Source: Winkia neuii subsp. neuii DSM 8576
GTDB lineage: Bacteria > Actinomycetota > Actinomycetes > Actinomycetales > Actinomycetaceae
DNA length: 64,000 nucleotides
Direction: 5' to 3'
Assembly: GCF_000420405.1 (NCBI RefSeq)
Contig: NZ_ATUW01000007.1
Coordinates: 1 to 64,000, forward strand
The notes beneath the pieces are model-generated. The model had not been told where the DNA came from and ran no database searches. It was given only the letters and a program-made list of their open reading frames with translations. Below are positions 34,671 to 42,782 of the stretch, in pieces (within the stretch, counting starts at the first letter, position 1; each line of letters starts with the position of its first letter). Made by a program: the position numbers and the translations under genes.

Positions 34671-36413
34671 ATGAATAATTTTCGCGGCAAACGAGGAAAA
34701 GGTAACCGGAACGGCAAAGGACGCCGCGAGCCCTTTGGCGGAGGTACCGCAGATCAACTAATTGACCACCTTCATAAGATGGACGGCTCGTCCTACGGCG
34801 CATATAAGCAACTGGTGGGCGCCTGGGATTACGGCGATTTCATTCTTCACATCGAGCGCGTCCAATCCGACCCCTACGCTCCCCCGTCGGCAGTGCGTGC
34901 CGAAATCCCGGCAGACGTTGCCGGAATCCCCGACTTTGCTAAAGCCAGCCCGCAGGCACGGCTTGCGGCAGCAGACTACTTCCACCGCGACTTCTCTGCG
35001 CGTATCCGCCCCGAACGCGATCTGCGCGTAGCCTATGCGGGGCAAACTGTGCTCAATCGCAGCGCTGTTACGGTAAATGAGGACGGGTCTGTGCAGATGC
35101 GCTTCCAAGTCCAGTTCCCCGCCCGCGGCCGGCGCATCTTGGGCCATGCCATGGCCGACCTGGTTGACGGCCCGCTTCCCGATTGCGTGCTAGACACGGT
35201 CGACTTCCTCTCCGACGAGGCCGTAGCCGATGCGGACGCCCTCAAAAAACACGTAGAAACAGTCGAAGACTGGTTTGCCCTACAGCAGGTGCTAACCGAA
35301 CAGAACCTACTCGCCTTCATTGGCGACGATTCGATTCTGGCGCGCGCCTCTGGCATCGACCAGCACCCTATGGAAGACGCGGTTCCCACCAAGGCTCCCG
35401 ACACACTTGCTCTGGAGGTCGAGCTGCCGCACGCCGGCAAGGTGCGCGGGCTGGCTTTGCGCCCCGGTGTCACGTTGATTGTGGGCGGTGGCTACCACGG
35501 CAAATCGACTTTACTCGATGCCGTTTCCAACGGTGTCTACCCACACATTCCCGGCGATGGGCGCGAGAAGGTGGCTACCACCCCCAAGGCCGTCGCAGTG
35601 CGAGCCGAGGACGGGCGCGCAGTTACCGGCGTGGACGTTTCCGCTTTCATCGCTGACCTGCCCTCGGGCGGGGACACCTCCCGCTTCACTTCCCCGGATG
35701 CTTCCGGATCCACTTCGCAGGCTGCTGCCATTGCGGAGGCCGTCGAGGCCGGCACCAACTGCCTGCTAATTGACGAGGACACCTCAGCTACCAACCTGAT
35801 GATCCGCGACCTGCGCATGCGCCAGCTGGTACCCGATGCGGGCGAACCCATCACCCCGCTGGTCGACCGCATCCGCGGGCTGGCACGCAAGGGCGTTTCT
35901 TCCATAGCCGTAATGGGCGGTTCCGGCGACTACCTAGATAGAGCCGACACCGTTATCTGCATGGACAACTACGTGATCACCGATGTGACTGAAAAGGCGA
36001 AGCAGGTTGTAAAGGACACTCCCAGGCAGACAACCGCCGATCTCGACTTCCCCGAAGTTGCAGCTCGCAAGCCCCTCGCTAACCCCTACGAGGGCGACCG
36101 CGGCCCCAAGGTACGCGGCAACACTTCGCGTATTTCACTGGACCGGCAAGATATCGACATCGCTGCGCTCGAACAGGTCGTTGAGGCAGGTCAGGCAAAT
36201 GCCATTGGGTGGTCGCTGCGCCGGCTCCAAGACGAAGTATTCAACGGAGAGCGAACCCTCAAAGAGGCTGTCGACTACCTGTGGGAAAAGGAGTACAGTG
36301 ACGGAGGCCTTGACGCGCTCCGGCCTCGTTCCGGGTTCCTAGCTGAGCCCCGCACGATCGACATTATTGCCGCCGCTAACCGGATGCGTTGGCTAAAACT
36401 GGACCAAAAGTAG
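34671..36413 (+). CDS. Predicted ABC-class ATPase (PF09818-like)
   Basis: A 580-residue cytoplasmic protein of a little-studied ATPase family. The P-loop is GGYHGKSTLLDAVSNGVYPH near residue 280, the Walker-B-like segment is NCLLIDEDTSATNLMIRD near residue 374, and AVMGGSGDYLDRAD follows near 420. The N-terminal 25 residues are Gly/Arg/Lys-rich (RGKRGKGNRNGKGRR), which could bind RNA. The ATG at 34671 has GGAGG just upstream. The stop is 11 bases before the exporter gene, so they form an operon. No transport signature (LSGGQ) is present; the biological role is not known. Confidence 0.85.
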   Translation: MNNFRGKRGKGNRNGKGRREPFGGGTADQLIDHLHKMDGSSYGAYKQLVGAWDYGDFILHIERVQSDPYAPPSAVRAEIPADVAGIPDFAKASPQARLAAADYFHRDFSARIRPERDLRVAYAGQTVLNRSAVTVNEDGSVQMRFQVQFPARGRRILGHAMADLVDGPLPDCVLDTVDFLSDEAVADADALKKHVETVEDWFALQQVLTEQNLLAFIGDDSILARASGIDQHPMEDAVPTKAPDTLALEVELPHAGKVRGLALRPGVTLIVGGGYHGKSTLLDAVSNGVYPHIPGDGREKVATTPKAVAVRAEDGRAVTGVDVSAFIADLPSGGDTSRFTSPDASGSTSQAAAIAEAVEAGTNCLLIDEDTSATNLMIRDLRMRQLVPDAGEPITPLVDRIRGLARKGVSSIAVMGGSGDYLDRADTVICMDNYVITDVTEKAKQVVKDTPRQTTADLDFPEVAARKPLANPYEGDRGPKVRGNTSRISLDRQDIDIAALEQVVEAGQANAIGWSLRRLQDEVFNGERTLKEAVDYLWEKEYSDGGLDALRPRSGFLAEPRTIDIIAAANRMRWLKLDQK

Positions 36414-36424
36414 CTGAGGAGCAC

Positions 36425-38005
36425 ATGTCACAAACGCCATCGTTTATAAACCGGCCTAACCCTGACGACCCAAAATGGGTAAAAATTCCCGAATCGGATC
36501 GGGTCTACAATCGCAACCTAATTCTGGTAGTGCTACTTATCCCATTGGCTATGTCACTAATCCAGGTTTCGTCGGTGAACGTGGCGCTCGAAACTATTGG
36601 GCAGGCTCTGGGAGCATCCCAATCCGCCATCCAGTGGGTGCTCTCGGGCTACGCCCTGTCCTTCGGCATTTTCTTGGTTCCGTCAGGCCGACTCGGTGAC
36701 ATTTTTGGCCGGTCCGGGGTATTCACTATAGGCCTGGCACTATTTACCATCGCGTGCACTGCATGCGGTTTTGCCACCTCCCCAACCATGCTGAACGGGT
36801 TCCGCATCCTGCAAGGGATAGCCGCCGGCATATTTAGCCCCCAGGTAACCGGCATCATTCAGCAGTACTTCCAAGGTCAAGCCCGCGCCCGCGCCTTCTC
36901 GATGTTCGGCCTCGTTATTGGTGCCTCCGTGGCAGTTGGACCACTATTTGCCGGACTGTTAATCGACCAGCTCGGGCCCCAAAACGGGTGGCGGTCTTCG
37001 TTCTTGTTCAACCTGCCACTCGGAATCATCGGGGTAATTGCCGCGCTGCGACTGTTGCCCTTCGGCAAAGAACGTCGCCATTTCGGCGCTGTCCGCAAGC
37101 TCAAAAGGAACAGGACTACCTCAAAGGGCGTTGCCCCCTCGAAAGCTAATGCCTCCCCAGCAACTGAAAAAGTCGACCTCGACCCGGTGGGAATTTTACT
37201 GCTGGCGGTTGGGGTGCTGTGCGTAATGTTGCCCTTCATTAGCCACGGCCACCCGCTGATGTGGTCGCTGCTCCCGCTGGCAATCGTCATAACCGTAGTC
37301 TGGGTGTGGTGGGAAAACCGCTACAAGCGCCGCGGCCACTTCCCCATGGTCGACCTTTCGCTGTTCAAGTTGAAATCGTTCAGCTACTGTGCGGCCATCT
37401 CGGCCACCCAATTCCTGGGGACCACCTCACTATTTGTTATCTTCGCAATCTACCTGCAAGGCGGGCTGGGCAAATCGGCACTGCTGACCGGCGCCATTGG
37501 CATCCCCAACGCGGTCGTTTCCGCAGTAGCTGCGCTGTGGTCCGGAAAGCACGCCCTCCGCTCCGGGCGGCAGGTGCAGATCCTGGCGCTGAGCCTCCTA
37601 CTGGCCGGCGTGCTGACTTTGATCGGCGTGGTCTGGGCAGTGCACAACGGCGCTTCGTTCTGGTGGCTATGCATTCCGCTCATGATCTTTGGCTTCGGGC
37701 AGGGGTCCATGGGCGCAGCCAACCAGACCCAGGCTATGCTCGACGTACCCGTAGAACACGGCGGAATTGCTGGAGGCATCACCCAAACTGCCCAACGCAT
37801 CACCACGGCCATCGGCAACGCAGTAACCACCGCCATCTTCTTCGCCGTGGTGGGAAACCAGCGCACAGCTTCCCGCTGGGATTGGTCCATGGGCATTAGC
37901 GCAGCCTACGTGCTGATTGCCTCCGTGCTAGCAGTTTCCCTGGTAATCGCCATCCTCTACTGGTGGGATCTGGCCGGCAAGCGGCCCCGCAACCGCAAGA
38001 AGTAA
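36425..38005 (+). CDS. MFS drug-exporter-like protein (DHA2 family, 14 helices)
   Basis: A 526-residue proton-driven exporter candidate. The loop 2-3 signature is GRLGDIFGRSGVF, and about 14 hydrophobic segments are counted. The central cytoplasmic loop (about residues 215-255) is long and basic. The ATG at 36425 has GAGGAG upstream and lies 11 bases after the ATPase stop; the frame is open earlier but overlaps that gene. The closest families are multidrug or antiseptic exporters (QacA/EmrB-like). Substrate cannot be read from sequence, and no regulator gene is adjacent. Confidence 0.88.
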   Translation: MSQTPSFINRPNPDDPKWVKIPESDRVYNRNLILVVLLIPLAMSLIQVSSVNVALETIGQALGASQSAIQWVLSGYALSFGIFLVPSGRLGDIFGRSGVFTIGLALFTIACTACGFATSPTMLNGFRILQGIAAGIFSPQVTGIIQQYFQGQARARAFSMFGLVIGASVAVGPLFAGLLIDQLGPQNGWRSSFLFNLPLGIIGVIAALRLLPFGKERRHFGAVRKLKRNRTTSKGVAPSKANASPATEKVDLDPVGILLLAVGVLCVMLPFISHGHPLMWSLLPLAIVITVVWVWWENRYKRRGHFPMVDLSLFKLKSFSYCAAISATQFLGTTSLFVIFAIYLQGGLGKSALLTGAIGIPNAVVSAVAALWSGKHALRSGRQVQILALSLLLAGVLTLIGVVWAVHNGASFWWLCIPLMIFGFGQGSMGAANQTQAMLDVPVEHGGIAGGITQTAQRITTAIGNAVTTAIFFAVVGNQRTASRWDWSMGISAAYVLIASVLAVSLVIAILYWWDLAGKRPRNRKK

Positions 38006-38140
38006 CCTGGCTCGGGCCTGCCGCAGCGCAGCGCGAAAAACTAACGGCGAACGCGCGGGCCCGGCCGGGATTCGCCCTCGCCGCCCCTACCTGCAGCCCC
38101 CGCCCACCGTTAGATCTTTTTTGCGCCTTACAATAGAGCT

Positions 38141-38668
38141 ATGTCCAAAAAGCGCGGCAACGGCAAAGTGGAGGCGGGAGCTGCAACTCCCGCACTGGAA
38201 GCACTCGAAGCAGCGGGGGTACCTTACGAGGTGTTCGAACATCCACACGACCCGCGTGCAAAGCAAGGTTTCGCCCTGGAAGGTGCCGAGCTGATGGGGC
38301 TCGACCCCGCAACCGTGTTTAAAACACTTATGGCTCGGGTGGATGATTCCGAGGACGTGGTGGGCATCGTCCCCGCAACCGCAACACTAAATCTGAAGCA
38401 ACTGGCCAAGGCCGCCGGAGGTAAGAAGGCCGAGATGCTCCCAGTGGCGCGCGCGCAGGTAGTCACCGGCTACATTGCCGGGGGCATTTCTCCGCTCGGA
38501 CAAAAACACCCGCACCGCATTTTCTTGGACGAATCGGCGATTTTGCAAGAGGCAATCCATGTGAGCGCCGGCAAACGCGGTTGGTCGGTAAAGCTCGAAC
38601 CCGACACCTTGCTTCGCGTCTGCCACGGCAACTATGCAGCCATCGCCGATTTCAAGCACCACTTCTAA
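38141..38668 (+). CDS. ybaK: YbaK/EbsC-type aminoacyl-tRNA deacylase
   Basis: Trans-editing enzyme that removes misloaded amino acid, typically Cys or Ala, from tRNA-Pro. The 175-residue product has the YbaK fold pattern: ALEAAGVPYEVFEHPHDP, the TVFKTLMARVDD lysine motif near residue 63 and GYIAGGISPLGQK near residue 110. The ATG at 38141 lies exactly six bases after TACAAT with no ribosome site, so it is probably leaderless. It stands alone between the exporter and a long intergenic stretch. Confidence 0.93.
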   Translation: MSKKRGNGKVEAGAATPALEALEAAGVPYEVFEHPHDPRAKQGFALEGAELMGLDPATVFKTLMARVDDSEDVVGIVPATATLNLKQLAKAAGGKKAEMLPVARAQVVTGYIAGGISPLGQKHPHRIFLDESAILQEAIHVSAGKRGWSVKLEPDTLLRVCHGNYAAIADFKHHF

Positions 38669-38985
38669 AATTCTGAATTTCCTGGCCGCGGCTGCGGCGT
38701 TATCTAACCGGCACAGACCCGCACTTATCTAGACGCGCATGCCCCGCATAGGGCCACTTCAGCCCATGGCACGTGCTAAATGCGCATAAGTTGCCCCCGC
38801 AAATCATCGAACAGCCCCAACTTCGCCGCGTTTTCGCAGGTCAGCGCCATATGAACAAGGTCATACCACTTAGCGCGCGCTAAAGAGGATACCGCTCTTC
38901 CACCCCCGTTTTATTTGTCCTAACATTGTTACCGAGAGCGAGGGACAAGAGAGATCCCCCAGCAAATAACCTTTCAGGAGGAAAA
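38669..38985. other. 317-bp intergenic region upstream of the small membrane gene
   Basis: No open frame with coding character. It contains the perfect 14-bp palindrome TTAGCGCGCGCTAA (38870-38883), a promoter-like TTCCAC-N17-TAACAT just downstream of it, and a TTGTCCTAAC sequence resembling the iol promoter motif. The rest shows nothing recognisable. Confidence 0.5.
38870..38883. promoter_or_regulatory. Perfect palindrome TTAGCGCGCGCTAA
   Basis: A 14-bp perfect palindrome about 100 bases before the ATG of the 71-residue membrane protein. It matches the site at 30620-30633 in 13 of 14 positions. It is a likely binding site for a dimeric regulator not encoded nearby. Confidence 0.5.
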
Positions 38986-39201
38986 ATGACTCAGATGTAC
39001 CTAGCAGGCGTAAAGCCCGAACTGACCACCGGCGCACTGACTGTCGCCCTCTTCGCTCTGATGCTCGGAGCAATCGTGGTCACTTGGATCGGCGTGTTCA
39101 CCTCGATCATCCCGATGGCGATCATCGGCGGCTTCGCAGTGGCCTTCACCGGTATTGCCGCAGCATTCAACATCGGCCTGGAAGCAGCTCACAGGAACTA
39201 G
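38986..39201 (+). CDS. Small two-helix membrane protein, 71 residues
   Basis: Not recognised. The gene has an unusually strong start (AGGAGG at seven bases before the ATG), its own promoter-like sequence, an upstream palindrome and a strong downstream terminator, so it is probably well expressed on its own. The product has two hydrophobic helices, LTVALFALMLGAIVVTWIGV and IPMAIIGGFAVAFTGIAAAF, a short polar N-terminus and the tail LEAAHRN. It could be a stress or accessory membrane peptide. The frame is open 60 bases further upstream without a ribosome site. Confidence 0.75.
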   Translation: MTQMYLAGVKPELTTGALTVALFALMLGAIVVTWIGVFTSIIPMAIIGGFAVAFTGIAAAFNIGLEAAHRN

Positions 39202-39299
39202 CGCGTACACGAGGCGAATTTGCAGGCCTAGTTCGGCAAATCCAGGCCGCGCGCACCAACTAACTTTTGCGGGACCTGCAACGAACGTTACATATATAA

Positions 39300-39337
39300 G
39301 GGGCGGGACCGGCGCGAGCCGGCCCCGCCCCACTTTT
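39300..39337 (+). terminator. Strong intrinsic terminator
   Basis: GGGGCGGG (39300-39307) pairs with CCCGCCCC (39324-39331), and CCGGC with GCCGG inside, loop GCGA. It is followed by ACTTTTTG on the plus strand. It ends the small membrane gene transcript and separates it from the convergent alcohol dehydrogenase. Confidence 0.88.
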
Positions 39338-39341
39338 TGTT

Positions 39342-40478
39342 TTACAGCGACATGTCCACTACGCCGCGGCCGTTAATCTTGCCGGCCTTTAGCAGCTCGT
39401 AGCCTTCATTGGCGTCTTCGAGTGCAAAGTGGCGGGTGACAACGTCCTCGTAGTGAATTACGCCTTCTTCGGCAAGGCGAACTACCTCGGGCAAATCCTG
39501 GCGGGTACGTGCCCCATAGTTGCCAAGGATGGACTGGCCACGACGCACGGTGCGATTGATCTCTACGCCCGCGGTCTGTACGCCTGCACCAAGTCCGATC
39601 GGCACCATCCGCCCGCCGTCGGCCAACACGTCGAGGGCGGTGGTCCAGGTGGCGGGAATGCCCAGGGCTTCGAAGGACACGTCGACGCCGGTACCGCCTA
39701 CAATGTCTACAACGGCCTGGTGAATGTCGTCGACCTTGGTGGAGTTGATGACATCGGTAGCACCCAGATCCTTCATGGGGGCGAGCTTTTCGTCCGAGAC
39801 GTCGATCGCTACGACCTTGCGAGCTCCGAACGCGCGGGCCAGGGAAATGATGTTCGAGCCTACCCCGCCGGTTGCTACTACCGCGCAGGTTTCGCCGAAC
39901 TGTAGGTTGGCGCCGCGGCGGACTGCACCGTAGGCGGTAAGGGCCGCGCATCCCAGAATGGAGCCTGCAACCGGGTCGATGCCCTCGCCGGCCTTGGCAA
40001 CGGAAGTCGCCGGAATTACCGCGTATTCCGCAAGCCCGCCCATGGAGTACATCCAGATGGGATTGCCGTCCAGGTCAGCTAGACGGGTCTCGCCGTCGTA
40101 GAGGGTGCCGTTTAGGCGGTTCATAGAGAAGAAGGGATCGCACAGGTCGTCGCGGCCCTTGGAGCAGGCTTCACAGGTGCCGCAAGGCATTAGGAAGGCG
40201 CCGGCCACTTTGTCGCCAACTTTGAGGTTGCGCTTGTCGTTGCCGGGGCCTACCTCGACAATCTCGCCTGCTACTTCGTGGCCGAGCAGTGCCGGCATCG
40301 GGAAGGCGATCGCACCGTTGATCACGTGCAGATCGGAGTGGCACATGCCGCAAGCCGACACTTTGATCAGAACTTCACCCGCGCGAGGGTGGGGGGTCTG
40401 GATCTCCTCAACGTGCAAACCTTTGCCGGGTTCGCGCAATACTGCTGCTCTCATCGTCTTTGGAATATTCGCCGACAT
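39342..40478 (-). CDS. Zinc-dependent alcohol dehydrogenase (MDR family)
   Basis: A 378-residue NAD(P)-dependent dehydrogenase. The catalytic zinc site is CGMCHSD near residue 43, followed by GHE (GHEVAGEIVEVG). The structural zinc has four cysteines in CGTCEACSKGRDDLC. The Rossmann motif is ATGGVGSNIISLA near residue 200. The ATG at 40478 has GAGGAG upstream. The substrate is open: a primary alcohol, or a sugar or cyclitol intermediate of the neighbouring catabolic genes. The promoter contains a 7-bp inverted repeat and a GCGAGCGCT element that also occurs near the LacI gene. Confidence 0.9.
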   Translation of the reverse strand: MSANIPKTMRAAVLREPGKGLHVEEIQTPHPRAGEVLIKVSACGMCHSDLHVINGAIAFPMPALLGHEVAGEIVEVGPGNDKRNLKVGDKVAGAFLMPCGTCEACSKGRDDLCDPFFSMNRLNGTLYDGETRLADLDGNPIWMYSMGGLAEYAVIPATSVAKAGEGIDPVAGSILGCAALTAYGAVRRGANLQFGETCAVVATGGVGSNIISLARAFGARKVVAIDVSDEKLAPMKDLGATDVINSTKVDDIHQAVVDIVGGTGVDVSFEALGIPATWTTALDVLADGGRMVPIGLGAGVQTAGVEINRTVRRGQSILGNYGARTRQDLPEVVRLAEEGVIHYEDVVTRHFALEDANEGYELLKAGKINGRGVVDMSL

Positions 40479-40528
40479 CTATGTCTCCTCTTGCGTTTAG
40501 GTTGGCTCGTCTGCGAGCGCTCACTTGC

Positions 40529-40557
40529 AATATATACAACCACCGCAATCTTTGTAA
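40529..40557 (-). promoter_or_regulatory. Promoter of the zinc alcohol dehydrogenase
   Basis: On the minus strand, TTACAA (40552-40557) and TATATT (40529-40534) are spaced by exactly 17 bases. An inverted repeat lies just upstream of the -35, and a GAGCGCTC palindrome falls in the leader. Confidence 0.7.
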
Positions 40558-40573
40558 ATACATTCAAACAAAA

Positions 40574-40592
40574 ATCGACATTATTTGTCGAT
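40574..40592. promoter_or_regulatory. Inverted repeat ATCGACA-N5-TGTCGAT
   Basis: Perfect 7-bp arms with a TTATT spacer, 16 bases upstream of the -35 of the alcohol dehydrogenase. The position suits an activator or repressor site. Confidence 0.5.
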
Positions 40593-40689
40593 ACTTTGCC
40601 GCTTGTGTGGAGAATATGCCCTTAGGTCCCAGCCCTACCTGCCTTCAGAACGGCAAAACGCGAGGGGAAAGTTACGCAAGTGGTGTGCA

Positions 40690-40852
40690 CTCCCGCCCTT
40701 GCGCTTCGCGCAGATTCTAGCCTGCGCGCGCTTAGGTGGGTGGGGTGCGTTCCCGCCCTTGCGCTTCGCGCAAATGCCCGTCCGCGCCCAGAGCGCACCC
40801 CACCTGCCTAAGCTCGACAATAATGCCCGTCCGCGCCCAGAGCGCACCCCAC
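40690..40852. repeat. Cluster of a dispersed GC-rich repeat (three partial or full units)
   Basis: Unit B (40750-40810) is complete. It has TCCCGCCCTTGCGCTTCGCG, then AAATGCCCGTCCGCGCCCA, then GAGCGCACCCCAC. Its left half recurs at 40690-40712 and its right half at 40821-40852. TTGCGC-TTC-GCGCAA is a hairpin inside the unit. CTTAGG..GGTGGGGTGCG at 40731-40749 is inverted at 40794-40812 (17 of 19 bases), enclosing unit B. A further inverted copy lies at 50393-50443. Confidence 0.8.
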
Positions 40853-40934
40853 TTGCAGGCGCCCTCCGAACAATGCGTCTGCGCCCCGATCACGCACCAG
40901 TTGCGGGGCCTGCGCAGATACGGCGTTTAAAACA

Positions 40935-40975
40935 AGAGCGAGGGCGGGAGGCACCCTTTGGCACCCCCGCCCTCG
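40935..40975 (-). terminator. Terminator of the set A transporter gene
   Basis: CGAGGGCGGG (40939-40948) pairs with CCCGCCCTCG (40966-40975). On the minus strand the stem is followed by CTCTTGTTTT. It begins 34 bases past the transporter stop. Confidence 0.75.
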
Positions 40976-41009
40976 ACAGGCGAACTATTTCAAAGTTTCA
41001 CAGGAAACT

Positions 41010-42668
41010 TTATTTGGAATAGATCGCGTGCATGTACCCTTCAATCTCGTCGAGCGACTTGTCTGAGGTCTCGGGCATGATCTTGAACAAGATCACCGCA
41101 ATGATCAGGTTCATTACACCGTAGATCAGGTATGTTACACCGCCGCCGAAGGATTCCATCATCTTCGGGAAAGTCCAGGTGATGATCGCATTGGCAACCC
41201 ACATGCAGAACACGGCGAAACCGTTCATGATGCCGCGGACGTTGGCGGGGAACATTTCACCTAGCATGGTCCACACGACTGTGCCGTTAGTGGACTGCAC
41301 AATCAACATGAATACACCCATCATTACCAAGATCAGGAAGGCTGCCCAGGCCGGTGGCTTGCCGGCACCACCCATGTGGGGGGCAATTACAAAGTGGAAC
41401 AGCGCCGCGATGGTTAGTAGGCAGACGCCCACTCCGGTGACGTCGAATATGAGCAGGTGGCGACGCTTGAACTTGCTGATAAGAACCAGCCCGATAGCGG
41501 AGCCGATAACGGACATTACGCCGTTTGCCACCTGGGCGGTGATCGCGGCAGAGGTTCCCATTCCGGCGAACGAAAGTACCTTGGGGGCGTAATACATGAC
41601 CGTGTTGACGCCGGTTGTCTGGTTGACGATGGCCAGGAATATCCCCACCGCTAGAAGTTTGCGCAGCCACGGGGTGTTCAAGACATGGCGTAGGCCCAGT
41701 TGTCTAGTGGCGTCTTGTTGACGGCGAGCTGCCACCATCTCTTCGATTTCTTCTTCGATGGAGCCATCTTTTTCGGGTTCGCGAATGCGTTTGAGGGCGC
41801 CGATCGCCTGGTACATTTCGTGTTTGATTATGTACCAGCGGGAGGATTCTGGCATGAGGTGCATGCCGATCCACAAGAATACTGCGGGGAGCGTGCAGAG
41901 GACAATCATCCAGCGCCAGGCCGAGCCGTTGCCGGAGCTTAGTGTCAACTGCATCATGAAGTCGTGAATTGCCTGCTTGTCGGCTCCGACGTGCGAGGAT
42001 ACGAGGGAGTTAAGGGAGTCCCAATCGTAGGTGCCGGGCTTTACGATCCCTGACGGATCGGCTTTGACGGTCAACTGGGGGCCACCGTGGGCCGAGTTGA
42101 TTGCAGCGTTCATTGAGAATGCTAACAGCTGGCCAGTTACGATCATCAGCTGGTCGACTGCAACGATGGTGCCGCGGATGCGCTTGGGTGCTGTTTCAGC
42201 CAAATATACGGGTACTGTTGCGGAAGCTCCGCCTACAGCCAGCCCCAGGATCGCACGGAAGATGTACATGATCCACACGTTTGGCGAGAAGGTGTTGCCC
42301 AGGGCGCCGATGATGAACAGGATGGCCAGCAATATTATGTTGTGCCTGCGCCCGTAGCGGTCGGACAGCCGCCCTCCAAATAGCGCCCCGAACGCTGCTG
42401 CGAGGGTCAACACGCCCCCGATTGCGCCCTCTTCGATTGGCGTCAGAGCCATGCCGCCGGCGCCTTGGGGCATGTACATGTATGGAAGCGCGCCGGAGAT
42501 GACGCCCGTGTCATAGCCGAAGAGCAAAGAGCCTAGGGTTGCTACCGCGGCCAGCGCGACGATTCCCCGCTTTTTGCCCGAGGGCGGCGTTTCGGCCACC
42601 ATTTCTTTTATCTTTTCTGGCGTGTATTGGCTATAGGAATCCACGCTAGAAGAATTTTTATTTGTCAT
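41010..42668 (-). CDS. MFS sugar/inositol transporter (IolT-like), set A
   Basis: Proton-coupled importer of the sugar porter family, probably for a cyclitol. The 552-residue product has 12 hydrophobic segments and the family signatures FGYDTGVISGALPYM near residue 49, GGRLSDRYGRR, PVYLAETAPKRIRG, and PESSRWY; PETSDKSLDEIE ends it. It has an extra loop (about residues 200-245) between helices 5 and 6 that is also found, shorter, in the second transporter at 57490. It lies at the end of set A on the minus strand. The substrate is inferred from context: an inositol isomer or a related sugar. Confidence 0.9.
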   Translation of the reverse strand: MTNKNSSSVDSYSQYTPEKIKEMVAETPPSGKKRGIVALAAVATLGSLLFGYDTGVISGALPYMYMPQGAGGMALTPIEEGAIGGVLTLAAAFGALFGGRLSDRYGRRHNIILLAILFIIGALGNTFSPNVWIMYIFRAILGLAVGGASATVPVYLAETAPKRIRGTIVAVDQLMIVTGQLLAFSMNAAINSAHGGPQLTVKADPSGIVKPGTYDWDSLNSLVSSHVGADKQAIHDFMMQLTLSSGNGSAWRWMIVLCTLPAVFLWIGMHLMPESSRWYIIKHEMYQAIGALKRIREPEKDGSIEEEIEEMVAARRQQDATRQLGLRHVLNTPWLRKLLAVGIFLAIVNQTTGVNTVMYYAPKVLSFAGMGTSAAITAQVANGVMSVIGSAIGLVLISKFKRRHLLIFDVTGVGVCLLTIAALFHFVIAPHMGGAGKPPAWAAFLILVMMGVFMLIVQSTNGTVVWTMLGEMFPANVRGIMNGFAVFCMWVANAIITWTFPKMMESFGGGVTYLIYGVMNLIIAVILFKIMPETSDKSLDEIEGYMHAIYSK

Positions 42669-42743
42669 ATCCCTCTCCGGGTTTAGGACACCATTGTCTG
42701 GCGTAATCTACTGCCGGCTGGTATGGGTACCGGACAGTCGCCA

Positions 42744-42763
42744 GCTTCGCTACTTTGCGAAGC
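42744..42763 (-). terminator. Hairpin between the set A dehydrogenase and transporter genes
   Basis: GCTTCGC (42744-42750) pairs with GCGAAGC (42757-42763), loop six bases. It lies 20 bases after the dehydrogenase stop. No T run follows, so partial termination or message protection is possible. Confidence 0.4.
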
Positions 42764-42782
42764 ATTAGTGAGCAGAACTTAT

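Larger units (their letters stand above)
40479..41009. other. 531-bp intergenic region with dispersed structured repeats
   Basis: The right part (40690-40852) holds the repeat units described separately and the terminator of the transporter gene. The left part carries the alcohol dehydrogenase promoter. Short open frames here are repeat-derived and not convincing genes. Confidence 0.7.

Noticed and set aside
38029-38140. Terminator or small RNA between the exporter and ybaK
   Set aside because: The GC-rich stretch has short pairings but no convincing stem with a T run or conserved structure.
40690-40852. CRISPR array
   Set aside because: The repeats are few, differ in length and have unequal spacing with no unique spacers; one copy lies inverted 10 kb away. 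They are better explained as a dispersed repeat.
40585-41022. Arginine/proline-rich open frames over the repeat region
   Set aside because: The predicted peptides are translations of the repeat units and have no plausible domain or ribosome site.
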